Program-made: the position numbers and the translations under genes
Notes under the pieces: model-generated
Seen by the model: only the letters and a program-made list of their open reading frames with translations
The model's database searches: none
Told to the model about the DNA's origin: nothing
Shown here: one piece after another, positions 28,110 through 37,047 of the stretch
How positions within the stretch are numbered: the first letter of the stretch is position 1
Layout: each line of letters starts with the position of its first letter
Source of the DNA: Akkermansia muciniphila
Lineage (GTDB): Bacteria > Verrucomicrobiota > Verrucomicrobiia > Verrucomicrobiales > Akkermansiaceae
Direction of reading: 5' to 3'
Assembly (NCBI RefSeq): GCF_018709685.1
Contig: NZ_JABDHQ010000006.1
Location: 62,001 to 126,000 of the forward strand
DNA length: 64,000 nucleotides

Positions 28110-29615
28110 TCAGACCTGCAGTTTCGTCCAGCTCCGGCCCTTGACGATTTTGTAGAGAATGACGGACTGGACGGCCATTTCAAAGGCGAAGAGCAGCCAG
28201 ATGCCCCAGAGGGTCATGGTTTCCGGGGCAAGCTTGAACCACACCCAGGTGCAGACGACGCGGAAGAAGCCCATGATGCCGTAGGAAATGAACATGACTC
28301 TCCGGGTGTCCCCTGCGCCGCGCAGGGACATTTTCATCACGATGCAGGCGGCGAAGAAAGGCTCCACCAGCAGCATGGTGCGCAGCACGGGTATGCCGGT
28401 GTCAATGAGGGTCATGTTCCCGTTGGAGAATATCTCCATGAAGAGGGCGGGGAAAACGCAGAAGAGCACCCCTAGCCCGGTCATGAAGATGATGGCGTAC
28501 CGCATGCATTTCCAGATGGTGATGCGGGCCATGAGCGCGTTCCGGGCGCCCAGGTACTGCCCCACCAGCGTGGAGGCCGCCATGCCGATGGCGAAGCCGG
28601 GAAGGAAGCTGAGCGATTCAATGCGGACGGCGATGTTGTGGACGCCCAGCACGCCCTTGATAGGCAGCTCGCTGATGATGGAGAGGCAGAACATCTGGAT
28701 GCCCCACATACCGAAGACTTCCACGGCCTGCGGCAGTCCGATTTTCAGGATGCGCTTTTGCATGCCCATGTCCGGCCACAAGTTGGAGAAGTTAAGATAC
28801 AGGGGCGGTGCGTAGTGCTCTCCGTTTTCCCTGACGAGTTCTTCCAGGGAGTCGTTTTGGCGTCCCGCAAATATTTTCTTCTTGCGCCTCAGCATGATGA
28901 GGATGAGCGCGCACATGCTGATGGCGTAGCCGCAAACCGTTCCCGCCGCAATGCCTCCGATGCGCCAGCCGCCCAGCGGAGCGTCCGCAAAGACGAAGGT
29001 GACGCTGAAGATGACGTTGAGAATGCCCACGCACATCATGATCCAGAAGGGCAGGCGGGTGTCTCCAGAGCCGCGCAGGGCGGCATTAATGGCGAAAACC
29101 ACGCCGCTGAAGGGGGCGGCGAACGCGGCCACGTACACGTATTGCAGGGCGTAGGCCCGTGCGGCTTCATTCATGGTCAGCACATGGGTGACCAGGAAGC
29201 CGCTGCACGCGAAGAGCAGGCCGCAGGAGATGACGCCGGCAAGAAGCCCCAGCATGGCGGCCTGGTGCAGGCCGTGCTGCGCCTGGGGATAGTCCCTGGC
29301 TCCCGTCATGCGGGAGACGATGGCCGTGGCCCCCATCATGATGGACCCCTGGATGACGAAGCCGAACCACATGAGGAAGACGACGGCGCCCATGCCGTCG
29401 GAAATGTTGATGGTGTCCTGGGCGTCCACGCCTATTTTGGTAGCGATGAACAGGTCGGACGAGGTGACGAAGAAGCTCAGCAGTTGTTCCAGGAAAGGCC
29501 AGAAGGCAATGACGGCAATCTGGCGGGGCAGGGACAGTCCGGCAAGTTTGCCGCCCAGGCGGGCCCGCGATGCCTTGCCGCGTATGATGCCTTCTCTCGC
29601 GTCTCCCGCACTCAT
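28110..29615 (-). CDS. MATE family multidrug/metabolite exporter
   Basis: A 501-residue polytopic membrane protein with about 12 helices in two related halves, the layout of MATE (NorM/DinF-like) cation-coupled exporters. Signature stretches are FFVTSSDLFIATKIGVDAQD near the N-terminus, GATAIVSRMTGARDY (first-half loop) and GMAASTLVGQYLGARN (second-half counterpart), plus ALRGSGDTRLPF and SLRGAGDTRRV, the repeated R-G-(S/A)-G-D-T-R loops typical of this family. It overlaps the end of ubiE by 4 bases (ATGA), so the two are co-translated. Substrate cannot be read; pairing with a quinone methyltransferase gives no clear hint. Confidence 0.9.
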   Translation of the reverse strand: MSAGDAREGIIRGKASRARLGGKLAGLSLPRQIAVIAFWPFLEQLLSFFVTSSDLFIATKIGVDAQDTINISDGMGAVVFLMWFGFVIQGSIMMGATAIVSRMTGARDYPQAQHGLHQAAMLGLLAGVISCGLLFACSGFLVTHVLTMNEAARAYALQYVYVAAFAAPFSGVVFAINAALRGSGDTRLPFWIMMCVGILNVIFSVTFVFADAPLGGWRIGGIAAGTVCGYAISMCALILIMLRRKKKIFAGRQNDSLEELVRENGEHYAPPLYLNFSNLWPDMGMQKRILKIGLPQAVEVFGMWGIQMFCLSIISELPIKGVLGVHNIAVRIESLSFLPGFAIGMAASTLVGQYLGARNALMARITIWKCMRYAIIFMTGLGVLFCVFPALFMEIFSNGNMTLIDTGIPVLRTMLLVEPFFAACIVMKMSLRGAGDTRRVMFISYGIMGFFRVVCTWVWFKLAPETMTLWGIWLLFAFEMAVQSVILYKIVKGRSWTKLQV

Positions 29616-30283
29616 TTCTGGGCCGTGTAAATGCTGGCTATCCCTCCGTTCAGAGGTTCCGCCGTGATGTTGCGGTAGCCGCAGTCCCGGAGCAGGTCCT
29701 TCATGGCCTGTCCGCTGGGGAAGGCTTCAATGCTGTCCGCCAGGTAATCGTAAGCCTCCCGGTGGCCGGTCATCCACCCGGCGATGACTGGAAGAACACG
29801 GTGAAGGTAGAACCGGTAAGGGCTTTTCAACAGGTTTTCAGGCAGGGAGAAGTCCAGAATAAGCAGGTGGCCTCCCGGCCGCAGCATGCGGGCCATTTCC
29901 CGCAGGGCGTCCGGATAGCTGGCCATGTTCCGCAGGCCGAAGGCGACGGTGACCACATCATAGGAGGCGGAGGGGAAGGGCAAGTTCATGGCGTCTGCGC
30001 AGACCAGGTTGTCCAGCCCGCGTTTGGCCGCCACGTCCAGCATGGGCTGGCAGAAGTCGGAGCCGGTCAGGTGAATTTCCGGCATCGCGTTCAGGAGGGC
30101 CAGGGCCAGGTCTCCGGTTCCCGTCGCCAGGTCCAGCAGGCGTTCCGGCTTCCATTCGGAGACGAGCTGGACGACGCGCCGGCGCCACAGCAGGTCCACG
30201 CCCATGCTCAGCACATGGTTGGTGGCCACATAGCGCGGTGCAATGGCGGAAAAAGCGGCTTTGACGAATTCTGGATTGCGCAT
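29612..30283 (-). CDS. ubiE: demethylmenaquinone/ubiquinone C-methyltransferase
   Basis: SAM-dependent methyltransferase of the UbiE/MenG family, last step of menaquinone synthesis. Motif I is LLDLATGTGDLALALL, with FGLRNM and the MLRPGGHLLILDFS region further on, and a C-terminal GGIASIYTAQK as in UbiE. From ATG 30283 (MRNPEFVKAAFSAIAPRYV) the length is 223 residues, which is normal. The frame stays open to an ATG at 30316, but that codon lies inside a rho-independent terminator, so 30283 is chosen. The start is only 21 bases after that terminator and no room is left for a separate promoter, so transcription may depend on readthrough from tRNA-His. Downstream, it overlaps the MATE gene. Confidence 0.9.
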   Translation of the reverse strand: MRNPEFVKAAFSAIAPRYVATNHVLSMGVDLLWRRRVVQLVSEWKPERLLDLATGTGDLALALLNAMPEIHLTGSDFCQPMLDVAAKRGLDNLVCADAMNLPFPSASYDVVTVAFGLRNMASYPDALREMARMLRPGGHLLILDFSLPENLLKSPYRFYLHRVLPVIAGWMTGHREAYDYLADSIEAFPSGQAMKDLLRDCGYRNITAEPLNGGIASIYTAQK

Positions 30284-30304
30284 GCGTGACGGGGGCTGGA
30301 TAGT

Positions 30305-30332
30305 AAAAAAGAGCACCTAGGTGCTCTTTTTT
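30305..30332. terminator. terminator downstream of tRNA-His, directly in front of ubiE
   Basis: A perfect palindrome, AAAAAAGAGCAC (30305-30316) and GTGCTCTTTTTT (30321-30332), giving a stem of up to 12 bp with T-runs on both strands. Confidence 0.85.
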
Positions 30333-30347
30333 AGAAAGGAAAGGGGA

Positions 30348-30423
30348 TGGGGTGTCGGACGGGGCTCGAACCCGCAACAACCAGAATCACAATCTGGGGC
30401 TCTACCATTGAACTACCGACACC
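30348..30423 (-). tRNA. tRNA-His (GTG)
   Basis: A 76-nt tRNA on the minus strand with anticodon loop TTGTGAT (GTG), the extra 5' G opposite C73 that marks tRNA-His, T-loop GGTTCGAGCC and encoded CCA. Confidence 0.93.
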
Positions 30424-30445
30424 ATTTGATGTTGTGGTGCGGCAG

Positions 30446-30474
30446 ACATTAGCCGCCCTCTTCCGTTTTGGCAA
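30446..30474 (-). promoter_or_regulatory. promoter of tRNA-His
   Basis: Minus strand TTGCCA (30474-30469), exactly 17 bases, TAATGT (30451-30446), about 22 bases before the tRNA. Confidence 0.6.
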
Positions 30475-30593
30475 GAAGAAAATAAGCCTGGAGAGTTTTT
30501 TAGGAGGAATATTTTCTCAAAAGTAAGATATGGGCGCGTCCGGGTAATTATTTGTTTCCCATTTGGAAAGTAATGCGGGGCTGGACAGTTCTT

Positions 30594-30839
30594 CTATTGA
30601 GTTCGCCTGGATTTGATGTAAACTTTTTTATTGTGGGAATTGATGTAATATATGCCGCCTTTAGGTCCCACCCGGTAGATTCTCTTTTCTCCTGGCTGCA
30701 GGAGGCGGGAGGACTGCTCCCCGGGGACCGCTCCGGAGCACAGGGGAGTGTAATCCGGCAGAAGCGGTTTGCGGGTGCAGTGGGACAGGCAGCAGAGAAC
30801 CGGAATGACGGCTGCCGGGATGAGAAAAGATTGCTTCAT
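30594..30839 (-). CDS. small exported protein with GPKGG-YYIN-KKVY motif
   Basis: An 81-residue protein from ATG 30839. It starts with MKQSFLIPAAVIPVLCCLSHC, a signal-peptide-like stretch with a possible but imperfect lipobox (L-S-H-C). The C-terminus KRIYRVGPKGGIYYINSHNK is followed by KVYIKSRRTQ. This GP(K/R)GG-x-YYI(N/S)-(G/N)-KKVY pattern recurs at the ends of many unrelated small or phage-linked proteins (PBCV-type basic adaptor), where its role is unknown. Further upstream Met at 30878 is in frame but would bury the signal peptide. It stands alone between tRNA-His and a divergent membrane protein gene. I cannot name a function. Confidence 0.6.
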   Translation of the reverse strand: MKQSFLIPAAVIPVLCCLSHCTRKPLLPDYTPLCSGAVPGEQSSRLLQPGEKRIYRVGPKGGIYYINSHNKKVYIKSRRTQ

Positions 30840-31002
30840 GAAGGCGTTATTATCTTTTTCAGGAGTCTGTTTTGTCAAGTTTCGTAATCCTCCGGGACGG
30901 TTTTTTATGAGAAGAATATGATTTTTTCTTCATTATTTGAAAACGAATGTTTGAATTTGTCTTATTTCCAATTATCATGATTACCGTCAACGCATTCATT
31001 TG

Positions 31003-31824
31003 ATGCTTCAACCGGGTATTATCCAATTACAAGCCATGCATTTCTTCCCGCACATTCCCATGTTGTCCACCGTGTTCAGCAGTATCGGCTGTTATTTGCT
31101 TCCTTTTGGTGTGGTTTTACTGTGGCTTCTTTATGAATCCAGAAAATTAAAGGCTATTCTTCTGGCCGGACTGGTGCTTCTGAGCATTGTATGCATGTTT
31201 CTTCATGAAGCCTGCTGCCCCAGCAGGGAATATCCGTGGGACTGCATGGTGGAGCACATGTTCACAGGAGTGCTTCTGCCTTTTCTTTGCCTGCTGGGCT
31301 ATATCCTGTACGTCATTCTTTGCGTATGCATTCCGGTTTACAGGAAGGTATGGAAAGGCATCGGCTTTATCGCCCTTGGCGGAATGAGCCTGGCCTTTGA
31401 ATTCGTGAACGTTTCCTTTCCGGTGATGCTGCTGGCGGGTTACCTGGTCCGTTTCACCATCCGCCGTCAGTTGCCCCGGCATGTCCACTTGGCCAGGAAA
31501 TGCCATGGGGCGCTTGCCCTGGGAGTAGTGCCGGGAATTTGCCTGATTGCCATCGTCGGCGCCATTTTGTTTCCTCCACCGGAGAGTTTCATCTGTGAAA
31601 CGATCAAGGAGGAGATGGAGCATGACATGGCCTTGTGGAACTACCAGGCGAACCTGGTGCTGCTGTCCTCCCGTTTTCTGAATGTGGAACGCGGGAAGGA
31701 TTTTATTACCGTGAAGTATTATTGCGAGACCAACATGGGGCCTGCCGTCTATAAGGCCTTCTGCAATAATTACGGCGGGTATGTGAAGGCGGAGTGTTTC
31801 CTGCTGAACAAGCAGGTTCCCTGA
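31003..31824 (+). CDS. hypothetical membrane protein with about five helices
   Basis: A 273-residue protein from ATG 31003 (a TTG precedes it in frame; Met 12 is another option). Hydrophobic segments lie at about 21-43, 49-66, 87-110, 119-145 and 168-190, followed by a hydrophilic C-terminal domain of about 80 residues (from PPPESFICETIKEEMEHDM) with several Cys. I do not recognise the family and see no catalytic motif. It is a single gene with no Shine-Dalgarno and is convergent with dapF, with 38 bases and a short hairpin (TGCCCG 31843-31848 with CGGGCA 31852-31857) between them. Confidence 0.75.
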   Translation: MLQPGIIQLQAMHFFPHIPMLSTVFSSIGCYLLPFGVVLLWLLYESRKLKAILLAGLVLLSIVCMFLHEACCPSREYPWDCMVEHMFTGVLLPFLCLLGYILYVILCVCIPVYRKVWKGIGFIALGGMSLAFEFVNVSFPVMLLAGYLVRFTIRRQLPRHVHLARKCHGALALGVVPGICLIAIVGAILFPPPESFICETIKEEMEHDMALWNYQANLVLLSSRFLNVERGKDFITVKYYCETNMGPAVYKAFCNNYGGYVKAECFLLNKQVP

Positions 31825-31862
31825 GGCGGGAGAATGGGCGCTTGCCCGGCACGGGCACTGGT

Positions 31863-32687
31863 TCAGAGCTCAATGTCTCCGGTAAAGACAAGGTCCGCGG
31901 GACCGGTCAGGGTGACATGGGTAAAGTGGTCCCCCATGCGCTGGAAGCCGACTTTAAGTGTGTCGCCTCCAGCCACGTCCACCTGGATGGGGGAGGGGGC
32001 GTCCGTCAATACGGCGTGCAGCAGCGCACTGGCGGTCATTCCCGTTCCGCAGGCCAGCGTTTCATCTTCTACGCCCCGTTCATAGGTGCGTATGGCGATG
32101 TGCCCCGGAGACAGGATGGTGGCAAAATTGGCGTTGGTTCCTTTTGGAGCAAAGGCATCATGATAACGCAGGTAGGCGCCCAGCCGCGGAATGTCAAGAC
32201 CGTCCAGCTTGTCCAGGAACGCTACGGCGTGCGGAACGCCGGTATTCAGGAAATGGACGTCTGCGCCCACGGTGGGATCAGCATTCAGGGCGAAAAGCTG
32301 CAGGGAGTGAGGGTCCGTCAGGTTGACGGTGACGTTTCCGTCTTTTTCAAAGGAGGCGGTCACGATACCGGCCATCGTTTCAAAGGGCAGGGGGGCGGAT
32401 TTGTCATGCCGGAGCAGAGCTGCCGCAAAGTTGCCGAAGCAGCGTGCTCCGTTGCCGCACATCTCCGCTTCTCCACCGTCGGCATTGTAATAGCGCATGC
32501 GCACGGTCCCTCCTTTTCCCTGGGAAGGCTCCACGGCAATCAGGCCGTCAGCGCCAATGCCGAAGCGGCGGTCGCAAAGGGCTTCAATGGTTTCCCTGTC
32601 CAGCACGGAGGAAAGACCCAGGTCACGGTTGTCCACCATGATGAAGTCGTTGCCGGCCCCCGTCATTTTATAAAAATGAAGCAGCAT
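31863..32687 (-). CDS. dapF: diaminopimelate epimerase
   Basis: Interconverts LL- and meso-diaminopimelate for peptidoglycan and lysine. The 274-residue length is normal. Both catalytic cysteines are present: Cys77 in GGEAEMCGNGARC and Cys213 in ETLACGTGMTA; the N-terminal FYKMTGAGNDFIMVDN signature is intact. It is the last gene of the minus-strand unit prfA-prmC-priA-dapF, 59 bases after priA. The start at 32687 gives MLLHFYKMTG; the third codon region matches the usual N-terminus. Confidence 0.96.
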   Translation of the reverse strand: MLLHFYKMTGAGNDFIMVDNRDLGLSSVLDRETIEALCDRRFGIGADGLIAVEPSQGKGGTVRMRYYNADGGEAEMCGNGARCFGNFAAALLRHDKSAPLPFETMAGIVTASFEKDGNVTVNLTDPHSLQLFALNADPTVGADVHFLNTGVPHAVAFLDKLDGLDIPRLGAYLRYHDAFAPKGTNANFATILSPGHIAIRTYERGVEDETLACGTGMTASALLHAVLTDAPSPIQVDVAGGDTLKVGFQRMGDHFTHVTLTGPADLVFTGDIEL

Positions 32688-32746
32688 GATCGTAAATTGT
32701 GTTGTGCCGGAATTTTAATATCCCCGTCCGGCTTTGGCAAGGCGGC

Positions 32747-34963
32747 TTACATGAATGACATGGCGTCCACGTCAATCACGGCCGTCAGGTCATCCCCCAG
32801 TCCGGCTTCCTGAACCAGCTTCCGGAGCGTGCGTGAGAGAATGCGTGCGGAGGGGCCCTTTACTGTGATCTGGAATCTGAACTGGCCGTGCGCGCGCGGG
32901 ATGGGAGCCGGCATGGGGTCCGTCATCGTGGCGGGAGGGGGCAGCATCCCGCGGAGCCGTCCGGCGAGCGTGCGCGTGGCGAATTCCGCCATGTTTTCAT
33001 GCTGGGAGCGTATGGTCAGCACGGCGATGTGGGTGAAGGGGGGGAGGTCAAAGGCGCGGCGCATTTCCAGCTCCTGGGCCGCGAAGCCGTCCGTATCATG
33101 ATGCCGCGCATATTGCAGGGAGGGGGACTGGGGCGTGAAGGTCTGGATGATGACTTCTCCGGAGAGGTCGCCGCGTCCCGCGCGTCCCGCCACCTGGGTC
33201 AGGAGCTGGAAAGTGCGTTCTCCGGCCCGTGGGTCCGGAATGTAAAGCCCCAGGTCCGCGTTCAGCACGCCCACCAGCGTTACGTTGGGGAAATCCAGGC
33301 CCTTGGCGATCATCTGGGTGCCCAGGAGAATGTCTATCTTGTGGGAGCGGAACTGGTTCAGGATGGTCCTGACGGCGTTCTTCTTCCGCGCCACGTCCGC
33401 ATCCACGCGCGTGATGCGCGCCGCGGGAAAAGTGCGGCGCAGGATTTCCTCCACCTTCTGGGTGCCGTACCCCTGGAGCAGGATATTGGCGGACCGGCAC
33501 TCCGGGCAGGCGCGGGGGGGCAGGGCCTTGAACCCGCACAGGTGGCAGATGAGGCGGTCCTCCGTGCGGTGGTACGTCAGGGGGAGGGAACAATGCAGGC
33601 ATGTGACCACATGGCCGCAGTCCGGACACTGGATGGAGCGCGCAAATCCGCGCCTGTTGAGCAGCAGGATAACCTGCTCCCCCTTTTCCAGCCTCCGGTC
33701 AATGGACATCCGGAGCCGTTCGGAAAGGACATTGGGGCCGGACTTGTTCTTTCCCTCCGTTTTCATGTCCAGAATGCGGATGAGGGGGAGCTGCTGGCCG
33801 TCCGCCCGTTCCGTCAGCTTCACCAGGGCGTATTTCCCGGTCAGGGCGTTGTGGGTGCTTTCTAGGGATGGAGTGGCGGAGCCCAGGACTACGGCGCAGT
33901 TTTCCAGGTGCGCGCGCAGCACGGCCAGGTCCCGCCCGTGGTAGCGGGGGGAGCTTTCCTGCTTGTAGGACGCGTCATGCTCTTCATCCACAATCACCAG
34001 CCCCAGATTCTGCAAGGGGGCGAAGACGGCGGAGCGGGGACCGATGACGATGCGGGCTTTTCCGGAGCGGATGGCGTGCCATTCGTCAAAGCGCTCTCCG
34101 TCAGACAGAAGGCTGTGCAGGACCGCCACGGAGGAGGGCAGTTCCGCAAAGCGGGATTTGAAACGCTGGACGGTCTGGGGCGTCAGGGAAATTTCCGGCA
34201 CCATGATCAGGGCGGATTTCCCGGATTTCACCACGTTGGAAACGGCCTGAAGGTAAACCTCCGTCTTTCCGGAACCCGTGACCCCCTGCAGCAGCACCGG
34301 TTTTTTCTGTTCCGCCGCGCACATGGCCGTGATTTCTTCCAGCGCCTTTTCCTGCTGGGGGTTCAGCGTCATCGGCTGGCTGGGGACGAATTGTTCTCCC
34401 GTGCTGGGATCGCGGTGCACGGACTCTTCCCTCAGGGAAATAAAGCCCTTGGCTTCCAGGCTGCGTGCAATATTCAGGGCTCCGGGGCCGAATCCCGCCA
34501 GCGGGGCTTCCAATTGTTCCGTAGATGAAAAATAATCCAGTATATGGGCCTGCCGCGGCGCCTTGCGGTACAGGGCGTCCAGTTCCTCACGGGACGGGCG
34601 TTTTTCCAGATGCACCACTTTGCGCATTTTCTCCGCCGTATTTTCCTGCCGGACGGTTTCCGGCAGAAGGCAGCGGATCATCTGGTCCAGCGCTACGGAA
34701 TAATAATCCGCCGCCCAGGAGGCCAGACTCATCATGGCCGGGGAAATCAGGGGCTCCGGGTCAATCAGTTTCAGAATGGGCTTGAGCTTGTCCCTCCAGG
34801 CCGGGTCCGGTTCGGACAGCGTAAGGACGGTGCCGGTGGCCGTCCTGTTGCGCAGGGGCACCCGGACGCGGCAGCCCGGTTTTACGTCTCCCGCTTCCGG
34901 CGGAATGCCGTAATCCAGCACCAGATCGCTCTGTCCGTCAACCAGGATACGCGCCGCCTGCAT
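32747..34963 (-). CDS. priA: primosomal replication restart helicase PriA
   Basis: 3'-5' DNA helicase that reloads the replisome at stalled forks. The 738-residue protein has the PriA N-terminal 3'BD (1-100), a winged-helix part, helicase domain with Walker A GVTGSGKT (227-234), DEEH (326-329), the zinc-binding domain with eight Cys (446, 449, 455, 458, 473, 476, 486, 489) and the C-terminal domain with GRAGRGDLSGEV. All key residues are in place. It follows prmC by 24 bases and precedes dapF by 59, so it is probably co-transcribed with both. Confidence 0.97.
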   Translation of the reverse strand: MQAARILVDGQSDLVLDYGIPPEAGDVKPGCRVRVPLRNRTATGTVLTLSEPDPAWRDKLKPILKLIDPEPLISPAMMSLASWAADYYSVALDQMIRCLLPETVRQENTAEKMRKVVHLEKRPSREELDALYRKAPRQAHILDYFSSTEQLEAPLAGFGPGALNIARSLEAKGFISLREESVHRDPSTGEQFVPSQPMTLNPQQEKALEEITAMCAAEQKKPVLLQGVTGSGKTEVYLQAVSNVVKSGKSALIMVPEISLTPQTVQRFKSRFAELPSSVAVLHSLLSDGERFDEWHAIRSGKARIVIGPRSAVFAPLQNLGLVIVDEEHDASYKQESSPRYHGRDLAVLRAHLENCAVVLGSATPSLESTHNALTGKYALVKLTERADGQQLPLIRILDMKTEGKNKSGPNVLSERLRMSIDRRLEKGEQVILLLNRRGFARSIQCPDCGHVVTCLHCSLPLTYHRTEDRLICHLCGFKALPPRACPECRSANILLQGYGTQKVEEILRRTFPAARITRVDADVARKKNAVRTILNQFRSHKIDILLGTQMIAKGLDFPNVTLVGVLNADLGLYIPDPRAGERTFQLLTQVAGRAGRGDLSGEVIIQTFTPQSPSLQYARHHDTDGFAAQELEMRRAFDLPPFTHIAVLTIRSQHENMAEFATRTLAGRLRGMLPPPATMTDPMPAPIPRAHGQFRFQITVKGPSARILSRTLRKLVQEAGLGDDLTAVIDVDAMSFM

Positions 34964-34987
34964 GGAGTGAGAGGGGAAAGTTAAAGT

Positions 34988-35902
34988 TTAACGATAGCCG
35001 AACGGAAAGCGGGCGATGCCGCTCATGTCTTTCAGCACTTCAATGTAATTGTAGCCGTAGCCGTCCATGATCTGCGTCACGGCTGGCGCCTGGTCATACC
35101 CTATTTCCAGCGCTACAAAACCGTTATCATTCAGGTAATCCCGTGCGCGGGCCAGGAAGCGTTCAATGATTTCCCAGCCTTTCGGGCCGCCGAACAGGGC
35201 CGTGTGCGGGTCTTTCATGACCTCCGGGGCAAGCTCCTCTCCGTCCGCAATGTAGGGAAGATTGGCCACGATGACGTCAAAGCGCGTTTCCTGTTCCGGA
35301 CTGTTTTCTTCCTCTCCCGGGGCGGCCACGGTGGAATCCGTTTCCGCCGGGAGCGGGGCGGCTTTTTCCAGGGGGATGTTTTCAAACAGGTCCGTCTGGA
35401 TGGTGGAGACCCTGGCTCCCAGGCGCATGGCGTTTTCCAGCGCCAGATCCAGCGCCTGCGGGGAAATGTCCGCCAGGACGACTTCCTTCGCGCGTTCCTT
35501 GAGTTCCAGGGCCAGCGTGACGCCGATGATGCCGGACCCGGTGCCCATATCCAGCACGCGTACCGGACGGGGGGGAATCTTCTTCAGCACCATTTCCACC
35601 AGTTCCTCCGTTTCCGGGCGCGGAATCAGCGCGCGCGCATCCGTCAGGAATTCCCGGCGGAAAAATTCCGTGGAGCCCAGCAGGTGCTGCAGCGGTTCTC
35701 CCGCCGCCCTGCGCTTCAGCAGCTCCCGCAGGGGCGCCAGCTCCGTTTCCTCAACAGGCCTGTCAAACTGGGAGTAAAGAGCCGTGCGGTTGCAGTGCAG
35801 GACATGGGCCATCAGGTGCTGCATGGTGGCGCGGGCTTCTTCGCACCCCTGGCGCGCCAGGTAGTCCGTGCCGGACTGAAGAACTTCCAGTAAGGTTTTC
35901 AT
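34988..35902 (-). CDS. prmC: release factor N5-glutamine methyltransferase PrmC, variant NLPY motif
   Basis: Methylates the Gln of the GGQ motif in release factors. The N-terminal helical domain (1-85) and SAM-binding fold (DMGTGSGIIG, 118-127) are clear. The substrate-binding motif, normally NPPY, reads NLPY here (214-217, IVANLPYIAD). Before it lies an acidic, Pro-rich insertion (about 180-206, LPAETDSTVAAPGEEEN). The Pro-to-Leu change may be tolerated, as I recall NLPY from some other lineages, but it is a departure from the classical catalytic loop. The gene is 17 bases after prfA, the classic pairing of enzyme with substrate; 304 residues. Confidence 0.93.
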   Translation of the reverse strand: MKTLLEVLQSGTDYLARQGCEEARATMQHLMAHVLHCNRTALYSQFDRPVEETELAPLRELLKRRAAGEPLQHLLGSTEFFRREFLTDARALIPRPETEELVEMVLKKIPPRPVRVLDMGTGSGIIGVTLALELKERAKEVVLADISPQALDLALENAMRLGARVSTIQTDLFENIPLEKAAPLPAETDSTVAAPGEEENSPEQETRFDVIVANLPYIADGEELAPEVMKDPHTALFGGPKGWEIIERFLARARDYLNDNGFVALEIGYDQAPAVTQIMDGYGYNYIEVLKDMSGIARFPFGYR

Positions 35903-35919
35903 AAAAAGAGCGGGGAAGG

Positions 35920-36996
35920 TTAGGACATGCCGGCTTCCGCCAGGCGTTCCTGCATTTCCGCATGCTGGAGAGCCATGATCAGGTCTTCCATCTGCCCCAT
36001 CAGGATGCCGTCCAGATTGTGGGAGGTGTAGCCGATGCGGTGGTCCGTCAGGCGGTTTTGCGGGAAATTGTACGTCCGGATTTTTTCTTCACGTCCGCCG
36101 GACCCGATGAGGCTACGGCGCGCTGCGGAATATTTTTCCGCCTCTTCCCGCTTCTTGGCCTCAAAAAGCTTGGCGCGCAGAATCTTCATGCCTTTCTCAC
36201 GGTTTTTCATCTGGCTGCGTTCTTCCTCACACCGGACGTAGACGCCCGTGGGAATGTGCCAGATCTGCACGGCGGATTCCGTCTTGTTCACGTGCTGGCC
36301 CCCGGCTCCGCCGGAACGGCATACTTCAATGCGGAGGTCCTCCGGGCGGATTTCAATGTCCACTTCTTCCGCTTCCGGCATGACGGCTACGGTGGCGGTG
36401 GACGTGTGAATGCGCCCCTGCGTTTCCGTAGCGGGCACGCGTTGCACACGGTGCACGCCGCCCTCATATTTCAGGAAGCGGAAGACTTCATCCCCGGCAA
36501 TGCGGCAGACGACTTCCTTGAAGCCGCCTACGTCGGAAGGGCTGCTTTCCAGGTGTTCGAAGCGCCAGCCGCGTTCTTCCGCAAAGCGCTGGTACATCCG
36601 GAGAAGGTCCCCGGCGAACAGGGAGGCTTCATCCCCGCCCGTACCGGCGCGGATTTCAATAATGGCGTCCCGGTCTTCCGTCGTGTCGCGGGGAAGAAGG
36701 CTGTACTGAACGTCGCTGCGCAGTTTTTCCAGCGCCGTTTCCAGTTCCGGAATCTCCAGAGCGGCCAGCTCCGCCAGTTCCGGATCATCCGTCTTCGCCA
36801 GTTCCTGGTTGTCCGCCAATTGCTGTTCCGTGGCATTCAGGGCATCCCACGTTTCCATCAGTTCCTTCAGGCGGCGGTGCTCCCTCATGGTTTCCGAGGC
36901 CCTCTTCTGGTCATTGAAAAAATCCGGTTCGGCAATGACCGTTTCCAATTCTTCCAGGCGCTGGCGGCGTTTTTCAATGAGAGGTGTGTAATCCAT
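35920..36996 (-). CDS. prfA: peptide chain release factor 1
   Basis: RF1 terminates translation at UAA/UAG. From ATG 36996 (MDYTPLIEKRRQRLEE) it has 358 residues, the usual length. PAT codon-recognition motif at 188-190 (RVQRVPATETQGRIHT) and GGQ at 232-234 (SGGAGGQHVNKTE) are intact, and the PAT motif separates it from RF2. The frame is open to 37047, but those codons overlap a promoter-like sequence, so the internal ATG is chosen. First gene of the prfA-prmC-priA-dapF unit. Confidence 0.97.
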   Translation of the reverse strand: MDYTPLIEKRRQRLEELETVIAEPDFFNDQKRASETMREHRRLKELMETWDALNATEQQLADNQELAKTDDPELAELAALEIPELETALEKLRSDVQYSLLPRDTTEDRDAIIEIRAGTGGDEASLFAGDLLRMYQRFAEERGWRFEHLESSPSDVGGFKEVVCRIAGDEVFRFLKYEGGVHRVQRVPATETQGRIHTSTATVAVMPEAEEVDIEIRPEDLRIEVCRSGGAGGQHVNKTESAVQIWHIPTGVYVRCEEERSQMKNREKGMKILRAKLFEAKKREEAEKYSAARRSLIGSGGREEKIRTYNFPQNRLTDHRIGYTSHNLDGILMGQMEDLIMALQHAEMQERLAEAGMS

Positions 36997-37020
36997 GGCG
37001 TTTGCGTGTGAAAATTCTAA

Positions 37021-37047
37021 AAGATAACAGGGCTTTCTGGAAGTCAA
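37021..37047 (-). promoter_or_regulatory. candidate promoter of the prfA operon
   Basis: Minus strand TTGACT (37047-37042), 15 bases, TATCTT (37026-37021). Predicted start near 37014, giving an 18-base leader to the prfA ATG. Confidence 0.4.

Noticed and set aside
30284-30316. Upstream ATG for ubiE at 30316
   Set aside because: The codon is inside the terminator hairpin and adds residues absent from UbiE proteins.
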